Origin: Argyresthia goedartella
Taxonomy: Eukaryota; Arthropoda; Insecta; Lepidoptera; Argyresthiidae
DNA length: 64,000 bases
Assembly: GCA_949825045.1 (NCBI GenBank)
Contig: OX463822.1
Location: forward strand, 30,692,703 to 30,756,702
Direction: 5' to 3'
How positions within the stretch are numbered: the first letter of the stretch is position 1; the number at the start of each line of letters is the position of its first letter. The notes under the pieces are model-generated. The model ran no database searches. It worked only from the letters and a program-made list of their open reading frames with translations, and had not been told where the DNA came from. Positions 56,000 to 64,000 of the stretch are shown in pieces. Position numbers and translations under genes: made by a program.

Positions 56000-58245
56000 G
56001 GATCAATGTCTGACCTTGACGGGTTTAGTAGTTTTGGTGCACAGGATGTTAATGTTGGTTCAAAAATAATTAATTTTGAAGGAAGAGGAAGAGCAACTCA
56101 TCGAACAGAAGCTATAACTTTATATCTAAGTATTAAGCGTTGATGAAAGATGCTAATCTAACACACATGGCCACGGAATCTGAGCTGAGCCATAAAGCAA
56201 AGGATGTTGTGGCTTGTGGTGTATGTGTTGTGTGTGAAACACATGGAGTGGTTAACATAATGCCAAGATATAAGATCCGGTAGGTACCTACCAAATGACG
56301 TCATCAAATATGTTAACGGAGGAAAGAGTGAAAACATTTCACACCTCGGTGGACAAAATACCTATCTTCCGTTACGAAACATATACTCACAAACAAACGT
56401 AGCTCTCACTTTAGACACTAATTTAAATATACCAGTATACATCATTTAAACGACAGAGATATTTTTATAATTTAGATTTTATAGAAAGCCTGATGGCTTT
56501 ATGAAAGATGGTAGTTATGCCTATATTAACAAAGTGTATCCAAACCAAATACTTTTTTGCCACGAAATGGTCTGTTTGTTACTTGAGCATTTTAACGGTG
56601 TCTTTTACCAAATGTTTACAGATGTTTCCGCCCCATATGATTTTGCTTTACCGAAATATTTCCCAGATTTAATTAAGTGTAGCGGTAGAGTAAGAGTAAA
56701 CCAAGGAAAAACTTTGCCAAATTATTCTAGACTAGGTTAACTTGATGTAGAGTTGCAACTCGATTAAAAGTTTTAAAATGCTTCTACAAGATAAGTTTGT
56801 ACAGCCCACAGACCAGATATTATCTGGTCTGTGGTACAGCCATAACTCATTGCTCGTCCAATCGAGACGTCCTTCAACTTACGTGAGGTTCTAATTACCT
56901 GTCATGCAAAACGATACAATGGTATACTTCTACAATGGCTTCACAAATTATAAAATCGGTTTCTATTCCTATATTCATAAGAATCACCAGGCCAACATTA
57001 TGCAGGTTAGCTAAATGGCGAAATGATATTGAGAACTTTAGGTGGTCCTTAGATAATAGGTGTATTTTAGTGGCTTGCATCTACGGGTTGTTTTTTGCAA
57101 ATGCAGGGATTGCAGTTGCATTGGAATATTGTAGGCTTCAAACAGGTTTACCTCCAATACGAATGCCTAGGCTCCCGGAGAGCTGCTCTCCATGGATAAT
57201 GTATAATGGAACAAGGCAAGTGGCTTAGGAATTATTCGATAGCAATCTTGAGACATATGCACGGGCATTGTAGGCTTGGACTTCGAAAAAGGGAAGAAGT
57301 GATACAAGGCTATGGATATTCTCTTTTTCGCAGCCAGAACTTTCAATATAGCCCGATATATGAGGCCGTAGAGGAATCAGCCAAGGGGCATGGTGGAGAG
57401 TTGAGGGCATTAAACTGTCCGGCTTCAATTGAATAATTCCTAAGTTATGGGAGAAGGGACCCGCACCACGACAAATTGAGGGAAGCCAGTTGACCCTTTA
57501 ATTGGCCGCCCTATTGTTGCTTAATTGACAACATCGTGCGGTATTTTAATGTTTAGTGTAAGAATTCTAGTGTGATTGACTACGTTGATTGGTAAAATCG
57601 AAAAAAGATCAAGCAAAAATGGCGAAAAGTTATGTAATTTAGACACCTGCGAATTCCTAATCTAACGGCCATCATTGGCCTTATTATCTTTTTATCTTTT
57701 ATTATCTTTTCAGATTTCTATTGCAGTCGCTGCGCATTCTGGGAGGTTAGTTTCCGTGCCTGGCACGGGTAAAGTGACATCTCCACAAGCGCTTTATCTC
57801 CTGGGGCACATTTAAGAAAAGCAGACTTGTCCAGCATCTACATCTACATCTAACCTAACTAAGCATATATAGTTAGGTAGGTAGTTGTTGCCGAATCCAC
57901 AGACGCTGCTCAAATAAAGTGCCGATTAATATCATAATGGCGATGTCAGTTCTAGCGATAGACAGTGACACTATGGCTGAGTGTCCGTCAAACATTGAGG
58001 TGTTGTGGTTGTGCATCTGGGAGTTAGCGTATCTAATTATGTAGTTGTAATAGGCATATGTCATCCAACGAGTCTTCACTGTGTTCAGGTACAATTGTGT
58101 CAACAAATACTTCACGCCTTCAATGCAACGCAGTTTCATTAAGGCAGAACCGCCGCTGCCGTGGCTTCAATCCATATATAAAATTAGTATCAGTTGGTAC
58201 TGACCAATAAAGTATTAAATAAGCATTTGTTCTCTTGTTCTCTCG
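56000..58245. other. Gene-free stretch with small hairpin
   Basis: No family recognised in the short frames at 56501-57436. A zero/one-base-loop palindrome is at 56806-56834 (ccacagaccagata / tatctggtctgtgg). Confidence 0.4.
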
Positions 58246-58259
58246 ATGGTGGAAAAACG

Positions 58260-59405
58260 AAGTCGTTTGTTCTACTCAGAAAACCAAACTTGATAATTAG
58301 TTGACGACTTCTGTGGCGAAGCGGGTGTGGCTCTGTCACAGATCACCTTCCAATGATGGGGTGATCTGTGGCTCTGTCCATCATGCCAGAGGTCCCGGGT
58401 TCGATCCACGGCTGGGGTAAAGAAATAAACCCAGATCTTGGATGTTTATATGTATGTGACGTCTCTGTTTGTGGTTCCCATGACACAGGGTATCCTAGTG
58501 TGGGGCCAGAAGCAATGTGTGCCTGTAAGTAAATGTTTGTTTGTTTGTTTGTTTAGATATCTAGGGGGAACCTATCTTCCGCGGAGAAAACCAGTTATGT
58601 GAATGGAATTTTCCTTCCATGATCTTAACTTTGATAACTAGTTATCCACGGGGAATGTATCTTCCGCATAGAAAACTGGTTAACAATGTGGAAAAAGGTT
58701 TGATAATTGTTTGATACTCGTTTGCGTATAAAATGGCCAGTATTTAGGTATTACAAAACTAGATAGGTAATAAATAGATTAAGTCATATTTATCATTTGC
58801 GAATGTCGTGATCATAACGACGTGGAGAGCGTCTGGAATTTATTTTCTCGTATTTGCTGCAATTACATTAAACATCGTGATATTATCATGAAGAATGTAC
58901 CAGGTAGCAGTATTATAATAATCGTAACCGAAGAAATGTAATATGTATCGTCAAGACGAGGTGGAAAGTTATTATCATATCAAGGAAGAAAATACCAAAG
59001 AATAAAATAGTATGAAAATCACTGTGTGTTTTGGGTATGCTCAAATAGCAATGCAATGATAGTCTAACATTGTCATCGGAGGGTGAAATTATAAGTGCTT
59101 AAATGACGTACCATTGTACGTCCAGTTCGGCAAAAAATTAAATCTTATCAAAGAGATTCACAAACTTCATGAAAAGGTAACATCAGACATACAGCCGATA
59201 CCTGCACGAAATGGTATGCCAATTTAACTGATAAAGGAAACCAGTTGGTTTTCTCCACGGAACATACATTCCCCGTGGATAACTAGTTATCAAACTCGGT
59301 TATAAACATGATTCCACTCCCATAACTGGTTTTCTCCGCGGAAGATATGTTCCCCTTAGATAACTAGTTCTCCAGTTTGATTTTCTGGGTGGAACAAACG
59401 TTCAT
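58260..59405. mobile_element. Large foldback element with about 170-bp arms and a nested SINE
   Basis: The left arm has cgtttgttctactcagaaaa, aacttgataattagttgac, gggggaacctatcttccgcg and tccacggggaatgtatcttc. The right arm is its inverse: tccccgtggataactagtta, ctccgcggaagatatgttcc, gattttctgggtggaacaaa. Each arm contains two copies of a gataactagttatc-centred sub-repeat. A SINE at 58303-58556 splits the left arm. No transposase frame is visible inside. Confidence 0.8.
58303..58556 (+). mobile_element. tRNA-derived SINE nested in the foldback element
   Basis: Head gacttctgtggcgaagcgggtg with box gggttcgatccacgg, body gtttgtggttcccatgacac, tail (gttt)n at 58537-58552. A palindrome (cacagatcacc / ggtgatctgtg, 58337-58371) enlarges the tRNA-like head. 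Confidence 0.82.
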
Positions 59406-59515
59406 AAGCATATGTGCTTACACACTATCAAACAGGTACAAGTTTCAGCTTTTACCAGATTTTACTGATGATCTTACATGCTTTTCGTCGTGTTTTCATC
59501 AGTGAAAATAATAGT

Positions 59516-59665
59516 TGATCTCTCTGTGGCTTAGTGGTCAAGGCTCTTAGCAAACCAGAGATTTCGAATCCGAGCCGAGGAGAAAAAACTTCGATTACGA
59601 GTATGTTTCTAGCGTTGCTGTTTCTGGGTCTCACGACAAACGAGTTTCTAGTGTAGGACAAATGT
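59516..59665 (+). mobile_element. SINE-like copy with tRNA-like head
   Basis: ttgatctctctgtggcttag with gatttcgaatccgagcc as B box, then gctgtttctgggtctcacga and agtttctagtgtaggac. A divergent relative of the 7985-8212 family. Confidence 0.6.
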
Positions 59666-59689
59666 GGCTAGATATGTAGGTTTTTTTCC

Positions 59690-59885
59690 TTGCACTCTAT
59701 AAATACAGTGTCCAACTGTGGGGCTAAGGCCTCCCTCCCCGTTTCGAGCCCACACATCTCTATTCAGCTAGATGGGCCCACTCTGGTTGGAACTTGGCCA
59801 GGTCGTCCCGCCATTTCCTTCTGGGCCTTCGTCGGCAGGTCCGTCTGTATCTACAAATACGTATATCTGACTGTACAGTGTGACA
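59690..59885 (-). mobile_element. LINE C-terminal fragment
   Basis: On the minus strand it encodes pieces like RPGQVPTRVGPS and ARNGEGGLSPTVGHC in shifted frames, matching the end of RTE-type LINE proteins. Confidence 0.5.
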
Positions 59886-59999
59886 AACATTGAGACGATC
59901 TTACATACATATGTGGGTCAAGCGTAAACCCACGAACCGTTAAGCGGTTGCATCTTCTACAGAATGGTGGATTTGTTTCGAAATGCCTTTTTGCCATTT

Positions 60000-61290
60000 T
60001 ATGCTCGGTCCGTGCGTGACGGGTTCAGCTACTTCGTAGAGGGACTGACTGGTTGGATTATAAAAACAATAGCCAGCATGTAATTAGGACGTGATTTACT
60101 TTGTAGATCTGTTTTCTAAAGCAGTGGTTTGATTTTGACAGAAACCCCATCAAAGTTCATAGCTATCACAGCTAATATCAGAATCACAGTTGTGGAATTT
60201 GATCTTCTTCTCTCAATCTCTCTTTCTCTTTCTCTCCTCTCTCTTTCAAGGCGTAAAAATATAGCTGTAAATTATGGAGCTGTGTTTAAGACGTTGCAAT
60301 CGCTGCAAACCAACTTGATTTAAATATATAAAATCCCAAGATAAAGTATTATTTTTGCGATACCATCTCAGATCTCGTCTTTACGTATGACATATAAAAA
60401 TATGATAAATATTTACCGACCCTGAACACAAGGCTTTGCGTGTAAAGTAGGAAACAATCTCTCTTTGTTGTGATAGTTTTATCTTTAGAATGTGACGCTC
60501 AAGGAATTCTTGACCTTTTAAGTCATTCTGAGGCAGTGAGGCCCTCCAATGTACGATACTATATTTTTTACTTATCAAACGATTCGATGCCAACCTTTCC
60601 GTTGAATTAATTTCTTTTCTCAATTTGCATATTGTGATGTTAAATTACTTACTGGCTAAAGTGACTAAACCTGGGTGAATTTTATTAGTGCCTTTGCTGG
60701 AAAAAGCCGTCACTTTGATGCACCACATAACATAGCATTTACATACAGGCATATTTGTTGCTTCTGGCCCAACACTAGGATACCCTGTTTCGTGAGAACC
60801 AGAAACAAGACCTAGGACGCACAGCCTCGACCGCAAATACCACAGGGCTTCAATCTAGAAATATTGCCGCGTCGACAGACAAACCCAATAAAAAGTCGGA
60901 ATATGAATTTACCGTAAAATTAAAAAAGTAAAAGTACCCGAGAGAGAGTATAAGCAAGCGGTAAGTAAATAGTAATTATTTCTCATACTCATAATAATAC
61001 AACGGTGATTGTGAAATTAACAAGTGACAGACTACTGTTATGCAATTGTCGAGACTCGCTACTTGTCCAACGGATAGTTAAATTAAACAATTAGTTATAC
61101 ATTGGAATTACTTAGCCACTTTTCACTTTAGACGTTAGTCTGTTGATATTAAACATGGTATATTGCATTTTAACGGCCCATTATAATGATAATGAACAAA
61201 TGGCCCAAGACCGGACCAAAAGGAATCTGTATTGAGAGGTCTGCTTAGCAGTAACAGGACGAGATAATAACTCTTACACAAGTCAGCACA
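60000..61290. other. Gene-free stretch with a SINE piece
   Basis: A (CT)n tract lies at 60205-60250. A fragment of the gttcccacgacacagg-type SINE is at about 60733-60815 (minus). No coding signal. Confidence 0.45.
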
Positions 61291-61900
61291 TTTATTTATT
61301 ATTAAAGTAATTCATACAACATTACAGATACATAAATCCAAATCCAGCCTCCTGCACCCACTTTTGAGTAAAGGCCTCCTCTTCAGTACGCCATTTACTG
61401 CGGTCCTGGGCCATCCTGATCCACTGCAGCCAGGAAATTTTGGCGATGTCATCCAACCATCGGGCAGGTGGTCTGCTCTCGGTCCACGCGCGTCCCTTGG
61501 CCACCATTCCGTCACCGCCCTGGGCCATCTGAAGTCGCCCCTCCTAGCCACGTGTCCCGCCCATCTTCACTTTAACCTTGCGATTCGCATACCCACATCT
61601 ACGACCTTGGTACGTCGTCATATCTCGACGGTGGGTATGTGATCGCGAAGGAAGGTTCCTTGCCTTCACGATCGCATAGCACGCTCCATTGCCCTTTGTG
61701 CTACTCGGATTTCATGCATGGATTCCTTTGTGAGCGGCCATGTCTCGGATCCATATGTGAGTATAGGCAGAACACATTAATTAAAAACCTTGGTATTACG
61801 GCTTTGAGGGACTTTAGGACGTCTTCCAATTTACCAAAGACAGCCTACCCAGCTATATTCGCCTGGAGATTTCCTTCACTTGACAATTTCGGCCAAAGGA
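61290..61900 (-). mobile_element. RTE-type LINE 3' fragment
   Basis: Minus-strand frames read FNQCVLPILTYGSETWPLTK (about 61715-61780), then in another frame WLDDIAKISWLQWIRMAQD and EEAFTQKWVQEAGF before a stop near 61320. The order and motifs are those of the extreme C-terminus of RTE-clade LINEs. Frameshifted. Confidence 0.8.
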
Positions 61901-62417
61901 CAAACCATTGACATTTATAGAAAATACAAATAAATCATTATTTAAATACATTATCAGTAAACTTATAAGGCCATGTCAATTAATTTCAATTAATATATAT
62001 CAACATAAAAGTTTCATACAAACGAGAACAAAACCATACGAGATAATAACTACAATATTAATGCATTCTCGCAGAACATTCTCAGAAAATATCGCATAAA
62101 AATAATTAGAAGTTGTTAGAAACGTAATTTCAAAGTGATAGTAGGATATCGAGAAAACGGGATACAAAAAGTGGAGGGAATCTGGGAGAATAAACCCTCA
62201 TCTTTATGGCTTCCTCATAATTATAACATGATACCCGGAGCGAGAAGTGTCCGCTTTTAGAATGGGTTCTTCTAAATGGTATTATGACATTAGGTCAATA
62301 CTCCTAGTACTGGTAACCAGCCTAACGAGAACGTCTGTTAATGTTTCCGGAAAGTAGAAAGGAAGGAAGCTTGTGCTTTGATGAAAATAACAGAGGAAGA
62401 TGTTGCTGATTAAATAT

Positions 62418-63690
62418 TAGGTCCTTACATATGAAATTGGCGTTTTGCATGGGAGGAACATAAAGTCGTTTTTTTTAAATATAATATATTTATTTAATCA
62501 AAGTATGTACCATTGCTATCTATACACTTTTGCCATCTTTTAGGTAGTTTTTCGATCCCTTTATTAAAAAAAACATTCGGACGGGAATCAATAAAATCTT
62601 TGAAGGCGGTTTGGACTGCCCCATCAGAGTTGAATTTTTTCCCTTTCAAGAAGTTATCCAAATTTCGAAAAAAATGGTAATCTGTTGGAGCAAAGTACGG
62701 TGGATGTCTGAGACATTCCAATTGAAGCTCCTCTAATATGGTAGCCGTCTGTTGTGCAGTGTGTGGTCTAGCGTTATCATGAAGCAGCAGTGGCCTAGAG
62801 CGATTGTCCAGCCTCAGTTGTTCAGCAGCTAGTTTTTCCATCATGATTTGCAGTTGCTGACAATAGACATCTGCCGTAATCGTCTGGCCAGATTTAAGAA
62901 AGCTGTAGTGAACGACACCAGCACTAGTCCACCAAACGCTCACAAGTAACTTTTTTGGAGTCATTTTTCGCTTGGGGCATGGTTTGGCTGGTTCGGCAGG
63001 GATCCGCCATTGCGATTAACGCTTCCGATTATCGTACAGGATCCACTTTTCATCACAGGTAATGATTCGATTTCAAATCCTTTCATTATTGTGCCGGGTG
63101 AGTAATGCAACGCAGCAGTCAACGTGCGTTTGTTGATTTGCTTCACTCAGTTCATGAGGTACCCACCTTTCAAGCTTTTTCACCTTCCCAATTTGCTTCA
63201 AGTGGATTAAAACAGTTTTATCACTAACACCGCAGCCTACAGCTAACTCGGACGTGGTTTCCGATGTATCCGCTTCCACAATAGCCTTCAATTCTTCATT
63301 ATCAACTTTGGTCTCCGGCCGTCCACTGGGCTTGTTCTGCAGGTCGAAATTTCCAGAACGACAACGTTGGAACCAATAACGCACTGTGTTATCTATTGCG
63401 GCACCGTCGCCATACACATCATTAATCCTTTGAGCCGTTTCTGCAGCACTGGTGCCACGGTAGAAGTCATACTTGTAAATAACGCGATATTTCATGTTTT
63501 CCATTTTGTAAGTTGAGTGACGCAAGAAAAAAACAATTGAGGAAAAAACAAATGAATTATAATTTTAGAAACACAAATACATGAGTAAATAGCTGTATAA
63601 ATTTGAATTTGGAATTCCTAACCATAGAGGAGATATTTGAGATCAAAGTGGCCAGTACGGCGAAACGCCAATTTCATTTGTAAGGACCTG
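62418..63690 (-). mobile_element. Mariner element with damaged catalytic motif
   Basis: Inverse ends of about 27 bp: ggtccttacatatgaaattg at 62420 and its mirror caatttcatttgtaaggacc to 63688. The transposase starts at 63504 (MENMKYRVIYKYDFYRGTSA) with paired helix-turn-helix domains. It is frameshifted near 63080-63150, then continues (TPKKLLVSVWWTSAGVVHYS, LLLHDNARPHTA) to a stop at 62494. In HPPYFAPTDYHFF the usual SPDL stretch before APTD is reduced to F, a 9-base deletion. This leaves 31 residues between the last two Asp instead of 34. Inactive. Confidence 0.92.
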
Positions 63691-63699
63691 ATATAATAT

Positions 63700-64000
63700 A
63701 AATGCAGGCGAAGGATCATTGTGCATTTAAGAATCTTTGATTGAAATCTCAGCAACCGCTCACATAACTTAAAATAAGGTAAATAAATATTTTTGAAGAA
63801 CTAGTAGGTAATAAGTTCCCTTTAATTACCATGTTATCCATTCATTCATTAGCTGATTCGAGTGGAATTAAGTAGTTATAAAACTTCAGCTCAAAATTAA
63901 CATTAAACATTTTATCTACACACTTATCATAAACCCTCTTTACTGCGTACAAAAACCGCACGTTACGCATAATGTTAAACTACTTGGTAAAAACTCATTT
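63700..64000. other. Gene-free right edge
   Basis: No coding signal or recognised repeat. Confidence 0.4.

Noticed and set aside
56501..57436. Three adjacent short plus-strand frames as a gene
   Set aside because: No shared domain, splice logic or codon bias; compatible with chance in AT-rich DNA.
61312..61551. 79-codon minus frame as a small gene
   Set aside because: It overlaps the recognisable LINE C-terminus in the adjacent frame.

Overview
The window is animal nuclear DNA. Genes are broken by GT-AG introns, tRNA-derived SINEs, LINE pieces and mariner, hAT and piggyBac-type elements are dense, and there is no operon structure. Gene content and repeat types point to an insect, most likely a moth or butterfly; the order-level call is inference from repeat style, not a database match.

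Only the first 25 kb holds clear host genes. (1) Positions 81-4350, + strand: the last five exons of the TANC / rolling pebbles (rols) scaffold gene, with ankyrin repeats followed by TPR repeats and a stop. Its first visible intron carries a broken maT-type mariner (234-1537) and a decayed copy of an exon from the neighbouring gene. (2) Positions 5831-15046, - strand: a gene I reconstruct as 15 exons in perfect phase (689 codons plus stop). It encodes a secreted cysteine-rich protein built of three related modules resembling long odorant-binding-protein-like proteins. (3) Positions 19456-24992, - strand: five coding exons of a PEAK1/PRAG1 (NKF3) family pseudokinase scaffold, with a zinc-finger-like N-terminus, proline-rich and tyrosine motifs, a degenerate kinase core and the conserved C-terminal helical tail. 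Its 5' untranslated exon(s) lie further right.

From 25 kb to 64 kb the window is gene-poor and repeat-rich. Landmarks are an 8-bp-TSD hAT element with a nested SINE (33216-34574), two copies of a retroelement-linked ORF domain (15650-16010 and 34757-35323), a 95-bp satellite of 13 units with an inverted segment (42842-44036), many foldback elements, a GC-rich block with a strong splice donor that may be a promoter and first exon on the - strand (about 55470-55900), and a mariner with a damaged catalytic motif (62418-63690).

A recurring feature is perfect or near-perfect inverted repeats with loops of 0-8 nt, scattered over the window. They look like template-switch mutations rather than transposon ends. 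No CRISPR, no genuine tRNA or rRNA gene, and no prokaryotic or viral gene cluster was seen.
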